64,000 nt of DNA, taken from positions 10,181,307 through 10,245,306 of the forward strand of contig NC_057920.1 in the NCBI RefSeq assembly GCF_018873765.1, read 5' to 3'. Position numbers and translations under genes: made by a program. Position 1 is the first letter of the stretch. The number at the start of each line of letters is the position of its first letter. Of this stretch, positions 10,406-22,249 are shown one piece after another. Source of the stretch: Telopea speciosissima. Taxonomy: Eukaryota; Streptophyta; Magnoliopsida; Proteales; Proteaceae. The notes below the pieces were generated by a model. That model was not told where the DNA came from. It saw only the letters and a program-made list of their open reading frames with translations, and ran no database searches.

Positions 10406-12133
10406 TCACCTGTTTGTGGGAAAGGAAAGTCTTTGCTGTGAACTAGTTTTAGTGCTTAGCTTCATGCTTGGCTTTATAGTATGATGTTTAAGGCCTGTTT
10501 TGTCTTTGTACGTGTCTATTCTCCATCTTGTATCCTTGGCTGTCATGAAGTACGATTTAATTGATTCTAGGAAAAAGATAGATGGGATAGATAGGAAGTA
10601 TGTGAGAGGGCAGTGGGTGGACAAGGTTAGGCAAGTAAGCATGGAATTGCGTATAGTAAGATGCGCAGGCCCAGGGCAGTTATTTTTGTCCTCGATTTTA
10701 GCCAGATTTTATTGCTTTACCTTAAGCCATAAAATCTACTGGTTATTTATCCACACACACACACACATCTCCCCCCCACCCCCACACCAAAAAAAAAAAA
10801 GATGGGAATGAAAAAAGAAATTGCCCTTGTTAACTGTTCTATCATAGTCTATCCTTTGGAACAGATTAAAGTCTATCACAGTCTATCCTTTGGAACCGAT
10901 TAAGTGCGGGAAGCTTTCTGTGTTTATTTTCCTGTGATTTGTTTCAGGGAGGGTTCATACAGCTTGCAAATTCAAAATGAAGGCAAGCTTCAGTCCTTAC
11001 TGTGAACATCTGGTTCTGATGGGTTCAAAAAAGTTGCCTAATTTTCTAGTCTTTGGGTTAGCCAAACAATTAGTCACTGTGTCATGTTTGTTATGCGGGC
11101 AGAACATTAAACTCTATTTATCTGTTTTGTAATGTTTCTGATCTGGTTACCACTACCACTAAGTCTTTGTACTTTTTTTCTCTTTATTGCAATTTTCTGA
11201 TAAAGAGTTCCATTTTCTTACAATTTTGAACTTGGTAAGATTGGGACAAGAGTGTTCTTTCATTGAATACAGTGATGATTAATCAGTTTTTGCTGCTTAG
11301 AGGAAATTTTCCCTAAGTTATAAACTGATGTATAGGTGGTTTCCAATGAACAATAGGTTGTCATCTAGTGATTGGTGTTAATTTCTTGAGATCATTACAA
11401 TGGAGGACTTTCCTATTATTTCAGATACTGTTGAGTTGCTTTAGAATCTGGTTTGAAGAAGAGGAAGATTTTCTCTAATAGGTAATCGGTAAATATACAG
11501 GGAAAGATTGTTCACAAGGAAATTTTTTTTTTGCCCACATCCTGTCAAATTCCTCTTCTTCAGGGTTTTAAGATATTAGGTTAAGCTGAAATCTATATGA
11601 TTTTCGGATCTTCTCCTTAAATGAAGCTTTATAGGAGGTGGATTTTAATGCAATTAATTCTGTATGTAACACCACCCTCAGTTTCTAATCTTGACCAAAA
11701 CAACCTTGTAAGAATTTCTGTTGTGTTCTTTTGTCCTCTCAAAATCCAATTTATTAAGTGGAAAGGATTATTTGGACTCACTCCCTTTTTCTCTTGGAAA
11801 GATAATTCTATTTTATATTTTTGTTTCTAGATATCAGTTGTGGTATCTTATATTTTCTTAATAAGATGATAGATTATTTTTGGCCGGAATCTTCAGTTGG
11901 ATCTGGTTTGAATTGATTAACCGAAACCTAATTATATAATATTCTAATTAAAGAGGTTAATAGGATGTTCTTTAAACGAACTGATGCGATCCCAGGGTAA
12001 AAAAAACCTTGGTTGGGTTTCCTATCGGCCCATCCAATTGTACAATAGCCTAAAGGAGGAAGAAAATGGCAATTCTGTAAATAAATTGAAGATTTCAAGG
12101 AGAGTGGCAATTTGGATATTTCTGAAATAGTAC
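10406..12133. other. Intergenic, no gene recognised
   Basis: This stretch holds a (CA)n tract near 10752, C- and A-rich runs to 10800, and a 33-bp tandem repeat at about 10842-10905 (agtctatcctttggaac twice). Open frames are short and match nothing I recognise. Confidence 0.6.
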
Positions 12134-12589
12134 TGTAAAAGCTTAAGAACAGAGGTTTGTTGAGTAGATTTTCATTTATTTTCTTGATTAATATTTACAT
12201 TACAAGACAAGACTCGCTTATATACACTTCTATTACAATGACAGATAACTGTCTTTACAACTTGTCAATGGACAGCTCACTAATACAAGTGGATATACGT
12301 GGATGAGATACTGTTATAATAGAGTTAAAATTAATGGAAGGAAACATGGAGGAAGAAGATGATTGCCCAGCCATGGGCGTCTGATACCATGTGAAAGCTT
12401 AAGAACAGAGGTTTGTTGAGGAGATTTTCATTTCTTTTCTTGATTGATATTTACCAGACAAGACTCACTTATACATGCTTCTATTACAGTGACAGATAAA
12501 TGTCTTTACAACTTGTCAATGGACAGCTAACTTATACAAGTGGATATAAGTGAATGAGATACTGGTATAGCAGAGTTAGTCCTTTTACA
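12134..12589 (-). mobile_element. Collapsed Copia element: two LTRs around a 60-bp gag remnant
   Basis: Two diverged copies of a roughly 190-bp repeat lie at 12134-12325 and 12390-12589. On the minus strand the right-hand copy ends ...TTCACA and is followed by TGGTATCAGACGCCC, a Copia primer-binding site. After it come ATGGCTGGGCAATC and about 18 codons of a Ser-rich gag N-terminus (MAGQSSSSSMFPS), then the second LTR. Everything from early gag to the polypurine tract is missing. Flanks (agtac and agtta) do not make a clean target duplication. Confidence 0.75.
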
Positions 12590-13078
12590 AGTTAAAAACT
12601 CTTTTGGTAAGGCAACCAGAAATTGGGACAAATCAGAAATTAAGATGAAAGAAGAGGATTATTCTTGAAGTTAAATATTAGAATGGGACAAAGGGAAATA
12701 AAGTTCAGAGGGTTGAAGAGGGTTGTGTAATATTAAAACAAATAGATTCTTACCATAATAAGAAGAACCTATCTTCTGCTTCCTCATTTTTGTCTCACAA
12801 TGACAGAACCAGTTAACACTTAAGGAGAGAGAGCGCGGGGGTATGGTCTCCATTCAGTCTGAAGATTCCCGTGGAGGTCAATCACCCAATGATGATCTAT
12901 TGATTTCCATGAAATAGCACTCCAAACAGAGATCATAGGATCAAGAGAAGTTTCTGCAACTCACAGAAACCAGATTTGATTTCATAGTTCAACGTCTGAA
13001 GTCTGAACTATATTACCAAAAGCCCGAGGTGGGCGAAAGGGAAAAGCTGGGGGAGGGGAGAATACAAGGGGGAAAGAA

Positions 13079-13094
13079 AAGGGGGGGGGGGGGA
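13079..13094. repeat. Poly-G tract
   Basis: A run of about 14 G. Similar long G or C runs occur at about 13575-13591, 18590-18602, 34679-34694 and 51779-51793. They may be genuine slippage sites or sites of length error in assembly. Confidence 0.7.
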
Positions 13095-13197
13095 GCTCTG
13101 GGACCCTCTAATGGGGGCGCAGCAGAGTGCTATCTAGGCCCCAGGAAACAACAATATGCCTGTTCCTTGGGAAGTCCAAAAAGGCCTTAAGGGGCAT

Positions 13198-13228
13198 ACC
13201 CACAGCATGAGGCTCCTGCCACTGCTGG
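13198..13228 (-). mobile_element. Au-SINE 3' fragment
   Basis: The short block agcatgaggctcctgccact matches the 3' part of the tRNA-derived SINE seen more completely at 15427-15591. Only about 30 bp remain. Confidence 0.45.
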
Positions 13229-13686
13229 GATCATGCAGATTCATTACCAAAATAGGTTTGTTTTATTAGGAATAAGTCTAGGGTTGGGTTCTTTAAATGT
13301 TGGGCATTTGATCCCATGGGTTTTCTATGTAATAGGTTACTTTTATGGACCTAAAGTATGGGTAATCGGGTGGCATACAGGATTAGTTGTTTTAGTTCCA
13401 TATTTAGTTTTATTTTGGTGTTTTTGTTCATAAATGGAACCGGTTCAACCAATGGTTCAATTTAAGTGATTTTAGTAGTTTTCTTTTAAGTGTTTAGTGG
13501 GGCTGGATTAAGACTCTGTTTTGAGTCTATTTCAGTTTCCTAGTCAATTTATGTTACCTTTTCTTTTTAGTGTAAGGGGGGGGGGGGGGGGAAGTGTTGA
13601 ACATGAATTTTGATTAATGAAAAGCTTTTTGCTGCTCTTCTTCTCCATCGAAAATTTTTGTTTTGTGTTTGATCAAGGCTGTTGGG

Positions 13687-13800
13687 ATTGGTGTTTGATC
13701 CGATCGACACCTTGCAGTGGGAAACCCGGATGGTTTGTTTGAAGGAATCGGTATTTGATCCGATTGACACCTTGCGGTGTGAAGCCCAGATGGTTCATTC
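13687..13800. repeat. Two-copy tandem repeat
   Basis: A block like tgatccgatcgacaccttgc followed by gtgggaaacccggatggtt recurs about 66 bp later with a few changes. The surrounding 13230-14340 looks like old LTR-type repeat sequence but has no clear ends. Confidence 0.55.
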
Positions 13801-14389
13801 AAGCTCTCTTTGTTCTTCAACATTGTTCAAGTTCTGATTTTTATTCAAGTTCTTACAATCAAACAAGTTGTTGCCAAGGAATTCTGCAACTATAGTAAGT
13901 TTGAATCATCCCCAACCCCTTCCATTCTTCTTCTAACCTTCCATACACCGAAACCCTAAGATTCCCCTTTCTTTGTTTTCAATTTTCCCAAGACCTAAAT
14001 TCTGTCCAGACCAATTCAACGATCAAAACCCTTCCAATTTTGGATCAAATTCTCCCCTCACCCTAAGGGAAACTCGATCCAAACCCCAGCCCTAGTTGAC
14101 CACTTTAAACCCTAGATTCCCTCATCTTCTTCTTTTTAAAAACTCAAAACTCAAAACGTAAACTGCTGCCAATTCATTGCAGGACACTTTCCACCGTTAA
14201 AACTTAACGTAACCTTCACTGATAGACTCCCCTACATCAACTTGACCTAAACCTACCATCAAACCCTAGGCCTCATCAAACCCTAACCCTAATTTCTCAA
14301 TTTTCACCTATTTTTGACCTAGCCGAATTACCTAGTTCATAGCGGATCCTGGTTATTGACTTCTAGTTGGTCTCTTACCAATCTAGAAC

Positions 14390-14527
14390 TACATTACGGG
14401 GTTTGGGGAGGGTCATAATCTACGCAGCATTACCTCTGCTTTCGCAAAGAGGCTATTTCCAGACTCGAACCTATGACCATTTGGTCACAATGGAGCAACC
14501 TTACCGTTGCACCAAGGCCCGCCCTCG
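14390..14527 (-). mobile_element. tRNA-derived SINE, Au family, 3' truncated
   Basis: On the minus strand it begins GGGCGGGCCTTGGTGCAACG, an A-box-like head. The B-box GGTTCGAGTC is at 14462-14471. It then reads into cctctttgcgaaagcagagg and the ccaaaccccg block. This is the typical plant Au SINE body. The usual 3' end (cctcgtgcactggg) is absent here. Confidence 0.85.
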
Positions 14528-15426
14528 CCCTAGAGTATTACACTACTAACCAATATATTGGGAAAGGAAAAGAAGGGAATCGGGAGATTGATCCCCAATT
14601 GTGGATGACTGAGAATACAGCTGGAACAGGAAAACTCAGTTAAGAAGGGATAAACTGAAAATGAGTAGAAGAAATAGAGAAATGAAAGATGAATAAAGAA
14701 GGAATAAAGAGAAGATGGGGAAGCAAGCCTGGACAGGAAACATAGATCTGTTGGAAGCCTGGAAGGAGATTCTGAGAAGAATGAGCAGGGAGGGAGAGAG
14801 AAGGGAGAGGAACAGCGCAGCATTCACAACTCACTACTCATGATGCGTGAGAAAATCTCAAAGTCTATTCCATTATTCAAATCTAATCTCCAATGTAGGG
14901 TTACATGCATACAAAATAAAAGAGGAAACCCAACTGATAAAGAAACCTATTCTAGTTTGGAAACTCAAAAACAATTAGGAAACTAAAACTTAGTAGCTAT
15001 GTCCTATTCTACCCAATAAAATAAAAGATTACATGTTAATCCCAAAATAGAAATAAATCCTAAATATCTGAAGAGACTGGAAACTCAAATTGGATCCAGT
15101 TCATTCCCGTCCACGGAAGTGATACTGCATCAATTTTTTCCTGATTAAGGAGGGACCCCCACATTTTTTTGTCTAAAGTTTCATTTCTTGGGATTTTTTA
15201 GAGCTTATTTGCTTAGGTAAAAAGGCCTTGAAACAAATGGTTGAGGAAGAAGTCTAATGTTGAGTAATACGAGGTCTTAGTATCCTACTTGTAATGGACC
15301 CAAGAACAAAATAAACAACCACTCAAAAGGAGACCATGAAGAAGGTTCTAGATTCTGTGTAAGGTTAAACAAAATTCTGAGATTCAAGAATAATCAATGT
15401 TCAAAACCCATTGTGTTACTGCAGCA

Positions 15427-15591
15427 GAGAGAATCCCAGTGCATGAGGCTCCCGCTACTGCAGGGTCTGGGAGGGGCAAATGTACGCAGCCTTATGCCAT
15501 GCTTCGCAGGAGAGGCTGTTTGCAAGTTTTGAACTCTCAACCAAAAGGTTGCAATAGAGCAACTTAACCGTTGTGCCAAGGCTCACCTGCT
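15427..15591 (-). mobile_element. tRNA-derived SINE, Au family, full length with target duplication
   Basis: A complete but diverged copy runs on the minus strand, from a gccttggcacaacgg-like head to the gggagcctcatgcactggg-like 3' end. It is flanked by a 17-bp direct repeat with one mismatch (attgtgttactgcagca at 15410-15426 against attgtgttactgtagca at 15592-15608), the mark of LINE-driven retroposition. Confidence 0.88.
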
Positions 15592-15609
15592 ATTGTGTTA
15601 CTGTAGCAC

Positions 15610-18600
15610 ACGACCTCTTAATTGAAGAATTGTTATGGTACAAAGTAGAAACTACATTCATGTTTGGAGATGAACATATATATGTCACTGAAGACATTTT
15701 GGTCTTGTCTCTCACATGAAATACGTTTTAGCAGGGAAAATTGAGCTTGATAACTCCAGAGCTAGATGGAAGGATCCAACCCCCAATTTTTGGGGTTCCA
15801 TTGCATATGAGAGTGACATTGTGATATTGATAGGAGAGAGATCAATCTTGATGAGCCAACAGCATGGGTGGCAGCTCTTATCATTTTGATATTGATAGGA
15901 GAGAGATCAATGCCCTTGACATGGAATTTCTTAGCAAATTCCAAGGCTCCGATATATGATACCTGTTACTTTACCATTGAGACTGACTCCGAGATTGGCT
16001 AACCACTGTTTGTAATGCAGAGCTACTTTCTGTTAGGGCCTTTCATGTTCTCCATAGACATAGAAAGAAGAACAAGCCTCACATTTGATTCAGGCTCTTT
16101 AAAAGGTCATGTCACTTTCTTGTCCTTATCTAGTCCACTAGCTGAGCCCAGTGAACCAGTCGATCCAACTTGAAAGTCGGAGAAAGACCATTTGAAACTT
16201 ATTAAAAAAGGTCTCATGCAGCTACTTAGCACTCTAGCAGTGACCAAGATCCTTAAGTCAAGTGACCAAGATCCTCAATCGAACAAGCCCAGTTGAACAA
16301 AAAAGTAGGTCAAGACACGCTCATGCTCAAGCTCTATCTCCTTCCTTCCCCCTTGCTCTTAGGTAAGTAAGCTCCTTGCTCTTTCTTTAGATGCTAATCC
16401 ACCCCAATACAACCTGTCAGGCGTTTCATAAATCTTGTCTTTCTACCTTCTCATTCCTTTCAATGTCGACCTTTAAAAACAGTTATTTGACTTGCAGTCT
16501 GATTCCATAGACTTTTTTCATGGACATACAAACTTAAACCTTCATCAACCTCCAAATTGATCTGCCTGAAAACTCATTCAATTGAGCTCCATTTGAGCTG
16601 AAATTTCAGAAGGCTATAGCATTTCGACAAAAGTAGCTGACACAAAAAATTTATAAACTTTGGAGTTAAGTTGTGAGGCTTCTATAGATGTTGATCTGAT
16701 TTATCTCCATGTTAACAAGCTTTAGATTTGATTCCAGTGAATCTTATACACCCAGCTAGAGTTGATAACTGAAATTTAGTTGTCTTTCACAAGTTTATCA
16801 AATTTAAATATAGACATACAGGAGACTTACCATTTGAAAATTCAGGTGAAAATGTCGAACATTAAGCATCCAAGGCAGATTGCAAGGGAATTGATAACAG
16901 CTAGGTTAGAGCAGATAGTAGCAGGGCATCAGAGGAAATCTTTGCTTATCGTTTTTCGAAAATGTCAAGGTTTTAAAGAATAAAAAGCATTGAAATTCTC
17001 AGTGTCACTTATATAAATGCATGGCCTATCATAATCCAGCTAGCAATATAAAAGAAAATCAACTCTCCCAATAATGCACCCCTTGATGAATAAATAATTT
17101 AATTTAAAATGGCAATAATAGTAGTACCCTGTCAGTTTAGGTCATTTCATAGAAAAAAAAGGATAAAAAAAGAAAGAAAGAAAGAAAGCATCAGTTTTGT
17201 CATGATCTTTTCAACTCCTGTTGTTTTAGAATGTATGCTTTATAAATTAGGATTAGATTAGGTGTTAGCTTGCGTAAATGTCATTTAGAAACCACCCACG
17301 ATAGGCAGTTTATATGTTTTGTTAAAGTTGAAGGTGAAGGTATTGATCCCTATGTCCTTGGAGTTCAAGGGTGATTGATGAATGAATTTCCCAACGTAAT
17401 ACAACATAAAAATTTAAGCAATTCTTGGTGGTTTGGATTCTGAAAATTCATGGAGACTCACTATGTCCGTGACTAATAACTTACAGAAGCCTCTGGAACG
17501 TAACAAAACACTCCAATCTTCTCACGTGCAAGGTGTCAAGTCTCAATATGTATCAACCGTATGGTTCTGATACATATCGAGATTGTTTATGTCGATACGA
17601 TACAGAACTGATACATAAAATTTTTTATGGACATTTGTACAGAGCTGCCAAAATTAAAAAATCCCGGTTTTTGAAAGAAAATTGCTTCTTGCTCTGATTT
17701 TTTGGCCGAAACCTAAGTGGATCCCATCTCCACTAGTTATGGTGTAAAATGCTTAGAAAAACTACTTTTGCATGTATCATAGACATATCCATCTGTATCA
17801 AAGTGTGTCCCAAGCGTTACTTTCTCCAATACGTCTCTTAATTCAAGCTTTCCAATATGCTGCCTGATGCTGATTCTTGACACCTTGCTTGCCTATTCTA
17901 ATATTGTGATCAGCTTTGCTGTGTGAGCCATTCATGAGGCTGCTGACTCTTTTGGAATTAGACACTGGATTTTGACTTCTAATGGTCCTCAGAAAGTAAA
18001 ACACCACCTCCAAGTTTATGTGATGACAAATATGCGGCTCTCATGGTCCCTCATGAATGATGCTTCTGCATAAACCAAGCCTGTTCATGTCAATTGGTGG
18101 GTTAGCTATACATATTTTGGGTGCGAGGAAGTAGGAACTGTATGTTTCTGGTTATTGCTGAACTGGTTTGGTTCTGGGTTCTGGTCCAGTTGTCAAATTA
18201 TGCATTGTACTGGCATCTCTCATAAAAAGCATTAGCAGATTGTAATTTTCTAAATTAGTTGATCTGAGCAAGAGTCCTACTTCCCCCCAAGTTTCAGTAT
18301 GCTGATGGCATGCTTCTTTTTCGTTTTTTAATGAGAAATGTGTTTAGGTAGTCTGTGGTTCTTGTCAAACTGGTTGTCACTAAATGTCGTACAGCTTTCA
18401 AATTAATGCTATGTGGTGCCATCTGTGAGAAAAATTCTATGGCAAGTTTGAAATCTTTGGATAAATTAGAGTTAAATTTGGACTGTTTATTTGAGGACCT
18501 GTTCATTTATCGAATGTTCCTTTCTTGTTTTCCATTAGTAGTGTCTTTTAAGTAGGAAAATGTGTTTAGATAGAATGGAGGACCTTCAGGGGGGGGGGGG

Positions 18601-19985
18601 GGAAAGATCATAACATACAGTTAATCTTTTGCTTAAAAGGAAGTAATTGATGTTGTGTTTCTTCCCCAAAGAGTTATGTGTCAATTTATTGAATGTAATA
18701 CCAATATTCATGTCTTTGTTTTGGAAAATGAAGGATAATTACCTCATTTTCTCTTTCCAGTCTTTATATACATAGCTGTTTGTGTACGTAACTGGACCAA
18801 GTTAAATGTTTCCTTCTTGAAGTAGGCCTTGGACATAGTCTTGGAGTTTTTGGGTTTTTTCTTTTTTGTTAGTTTTCTTGGTTGAAGGTTAATTGTTCTA
18901 AGCAGGGAGATTTATGAAGTTGTATTAGTCACAAAAAATACTTAGTGCAGTTATTTTTAAGCCTGTTATGGCATTCTTATTGTATTTTGGACTTCATTTC
19001 GTGGATTTTATTTTACTGTGTACAAAGCTGAATAAAGTTATTTCGAAGCCTGCTATGATTCCCTGTTTTATATTCTGGACTTTTTAGTTATGTCTTGCCT
19101 TTTCAGTGTAATCAAGTTATTAAAAATGGTGTATCGTATCTGTGAGCTAGCTTCCTGATTTTTATTGTGTGTTAATGGGGTTGAACTTTTGGTCCAACAT
19201 TGTTCTTGAGGGTACTGGGAATTAATAATTAGTGGTTGCTTTTATTGAGTTTGTTTGCAATTGCTATGCTTGGAGGGATATAGATGCTTCAAGTGCTCTG
19301 TGTTCTCTGATCTATTCACGTGGAGTTATAATTTAGATAGCCATTTTTTGTATGGCCCCCTTGCATTAAATTCCTTTCCCCAATATTGCCCATCCACTAA
19401 TATTGGATTATCTTATATGGTTGAATGATAACATTTATTGGCTGATTTAAGACTCATGATGATCCTAGTCTGCTTTTTAAAACTTTGACTCATATCAGGT
19501 GGATCTAGAACTGGTTGGCTCCAAATCTGGATTATGTAGTGGTCCTTTAATACATGAGCTTAAAAGGCTTGCCTTGTTCATCCATCTATGATCATGAATG
19601 CAATTATGCAAGATGTAGTATGTTCATGTTGGTTTGACAGGTACTGTGGGACTCTACTAATTGTTGGATTCTGGAAACTTTCAACTTACCATACCAGAAA
19701 ATCACTAGCAGCAAATGTTCATGTTCTCCAGTTTCATCCTGAAATTGCCTTACAATTTCGGAATTCTGTGATAACTCTATTAAGTGCTGAGATCTTGAAA
19801 AGCAGTTTCATTTTCTATAGCTAAATAGTCTTACCTGTTCGCAATGCTAGTGCCTTACAGTAAGGAGACTCATTATTATGCCAGAGGCATTTAGGATTAG
19901 ATGATCATTCCTGATATGGTAATATCCGTAAAAATTTTAAAGGCATTCCCCAGTTTTCAAATGATATAATTTTGAAGGCCAAATG
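15610..19985. other. Intergenic, no gene recognised
   Basis: No reading frame in this interval looks like a conserved protein. A small open piece at 16852-16980 (MSNIKHPRQIARELITARLE and on) follows an acceptor-like ttcag but matches nothing I know. The 16020-16480 stretch has a composition reminiscent of organellar spacer DNA, without a recognisable gene. Around 17540-17600 are gatacatatcgag-type motifs typical of decayed DNA transposons. A poly-G tract lies near 18590. Confidence 0.5.
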
Positions 19986-19986
19986 T

Positions 19987-20103
19987 TTTCTGTGCTGGGG
20001 GTGCAGGTTGCGCCCAGACACATGGGATGGGTGAATTGACCACTCTGCCCCCTGATGGGCAGGCCCATGTGTCTGGGCGCAAGCTGTGCTGCGGCACACA
20101 GAA
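19987..20103. mobile_element. Small inverted-repeat element (MITE), family 2
   Basis: Left end ttctgtgctgggggtgcagg and right end pair as imperfect inverted repeats. The inner arms tgcgcccagacacatgggat and atgtgtctgggcgca fold into a strong hairpin. A related copy is at about 23711-23826. No target duplication is clear. Confidence 0.6.
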
Positions 20104-20226
20104 TATCAGCCGAATTTTGAATTATCGATACTCATGGGACAAGAGTTGTGGGCCTAACTCATCAGGTTTAAGTTCATTTCGTAATATGTTAAGCCCACCA
20201 AAAAGGGTTCTCTAATAGATTAACAG

Positions 20227-20375
20227 TGACACACGAATTGGACTCGTCTACAGGGAGCCCAGTGCCCAGGGACACATCCAATGGCGCTGATGTGCGCCGG
20301 GGATGGCTCCCTGTGTGCTGGGGTTCCTGGAGAGGAGCCGGATCTGTGTCACACTTGCTGCGGCAGAAGGTATAT
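20227..20375. mobile_element. Possible MITE with tgacac ends
   Basis: The left end gtgacacacgaattggactc and the reverse complement of the right end, agtgtgacacagatccggct, share a partly matching inverted repeat with extended arms. Inner blocks gcgctgatgtgcgccgggga and nearby sequence also pair. Target duplication is unclear. Confidence 0.4.
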
Positions 20376-20558
20376 GAAGCGGCAGAGCATGTGTGGCTCA
20401 GCTTGTCTGAGAAACGATTGGATTACTCCTATTCCATTCTTTCAGTGAGTCTAGTCTCCACCTCCATTACTCCATAATGACTAAGATTAATATCATCAAG
20501 ACCCACTACTCTATAAGCTTTCAACTCCAACGCTGGTAACTCAGATTCCAGATACATT

Positions 20559-20559
<1 letters not shown>

Positions 20560-20596
<37 letters not shown>
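20560..20596. repeat. (TC)n microsatellite
   Basis: An almost pure CT dinucleotide run of about 36 bp. Confidence 0.9.
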
Positions 20597-20597
<1 letters not shown>

Positions 20598-21180
20598 GTG
20601 CCCTTCTTGTGCTTAGTGGCATGTACAACACAGTGAATTCTATGACTATAGAGACTTTGGAGGATTGATTTCGAAATGAGTATTTCAAGCAGGGTTTGAG
20701 GAGTCGGAGTCAGATCGGTGGAGGAATAGACCAGCCCCGATCCCAATTCACCCTAATCTGGAACAGTGTAGATTCCCATTCTTAGGTGACTTTTGGCCGA
20801 TTTTAGGATTTTTTTAACCGATTCAAAATGAAATCGGATTGGAATTGGCAGCCAATTTCGGTCTCGATCCAAACTGTTGAACCCTTTTTTAATTTTTTAT
20901 TTTAATGAACTTCAATTTGTAGACACATTAACAACACAAAGGATGAAAGAGCATTTTAAGTGTGCAAACAGCTAGTTAAGTGAAGAAACTTCCATCTGTG
21001 TAATGCCAATGTGAGTCCAAGCCTTTAACTCGAATTTGTTGTGTCCGGCAGTACGGATTTCATAATATTTAAACTTTGAATCTGAATCTGACGTTAGGTG
21101 AAGCATTGAATTTCTATCCAGTTTCCATGAAACGTGTTAAAACCCAGAACCAAAATCTAGACTTTCCATGGCCCATTCAT

Positions 21181-21214
21181 GCACGTACACGTACACGTAC
21201 ACGTATACGTACAG
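21181..21214. repeat. (GTACAC)n-like microsatellite
   Basis: Repeats of cgtaca/cgtac cover about 34 bp. Confidence 0.8.
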
Positions 21215-21371
21215 ACAGAAGAAGGAGAAGATCGATGATGCGAAGAAGAAAAGAGAGAGAGAGAAAGAGAGACTCTTGGCCGTGGGGAAATAAAAGAACC
21301 TTTAATTTGAGTATAACACGCGCTTACGTACAAAAAGTACAGTACTTTTTTATTTTTTTCTATATTTAGAG

Positions 21372-21409
21372 GGGCTAGGGCTAGGGCTAGGGCTAGGGCT
21401 AGGGCTAGT
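21372..21409. repeat. GGGCTA hexamer array, six units
   Basis: Six consecutive GGGCTA units form a G-rich tract resembling, but not identical to, plant telomere repeats. It is interstitial and short. Confidence 0.85.
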
Positions 21410-21998
21410 AGTGTTGAAGCTGACGAAAGAATGATGCTCTTTGATCAATTATGGACTTATGGTTGGGGCTTGGAAAGGACCGGAGGTTCTCCGCGTGAAG
21501 ACAGGGGGAGATCATGTGTCGTACAAACGCGTTGGGCTGACTTTTACTTTTTGGTGGGCTGTAAGCTGACCACGTGGGACCCACGTGAGTCAGATGTCGG
21601 TGACCCCACGGACGGCCATGATCTGATACGCTTTTACGGATTTATTTAATAATCTTTTAATTGTTTCTACCCCCACCCCCTTTAATATTCTGTGCAATAT
21701 AGGGCACATGATGCTCGATCCCAATTTCTTATGCACATGATTCTGAATAAATTAATATGTTTTCATAAATATTTGAATCTGACGGTTATTAAAAAGAAGT
21801 GTGAAGGATTTTTCTTATGCACGGTTGTGCATGAAAGTCAGTTCCATATATATATATATATACTTCAAAATTTTATTTCAAATATTTCATATTTATTTGG
21901 TTGGCTCAACCGCTTATTCAAAGCACAGTAGAAGACTACCTGTAAAATGGTAGATCGCTGAGGGTTACTCTCTCTGAGTGTGACAAAGGGTCCATTCC

Positions 21999-22249
21999 TG
22001 GATCAGCAGCATCTGCTAGCACCCACATCACTGCACAATGGATCCATTATCCTATACCCAACAAAAAAGACCTCCTCCAAAAACTCTACCAGTCCACCAT
22101 ATTTTTCAAATTCAACATGAAGTCTGGTTTCTGGCAAGTCCAGATCTACAAAGATGACAAATACAAAACTGCTTTTATCATACCTTTTGACCATTACGAA
22201 TGGAATGTCATGCCTTTTGGCCTCAAGAATGCCCCCAGTAAATTTCAAA
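21999..22249 (+). pseudogene. Endogenous pararetrovirus-like reverse transcriptase fragment
   Basis: One open frame of about 80 codons carries the N-terminal half of a reverse transcriptase of the caulimovirus-like type. Visible marks are YPIPNKKDL at about 22048, then MKSGFWQVQI, then the strongly conserved MPFGLKNAP at about 22212-22238. The YxDD active-site region and everything downstream are missing; the frame runs into an AT microsatellite at 22250. Neither movement nor coat protein regions are seen nearby. It is a dead fragment. A Gypsy origin is possible, but the KSGFWQ...HYEWNVMPFG spacing fits pararetroviruses better. Confidence 0.75.

Noticed and set aside
14390..15591. tRNA genes suggested by A-box and B-box sequences
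   Set aside because: The boxes sit in tRNA-derived SINEs; no cloverleaf with proper acceptor stem is present.
16020..16480. Sequence with an organelle-spacer look
   Set aside because: I could not tie it to any plastid or mitochondrial gene, so no organellar insertion is claimed here.
16852..16980. Short open piece MSNIKHPRQIARELITARLE and on
   Set aside because: It has an acceptor-like site upstream but no recognised family and no partner exons.
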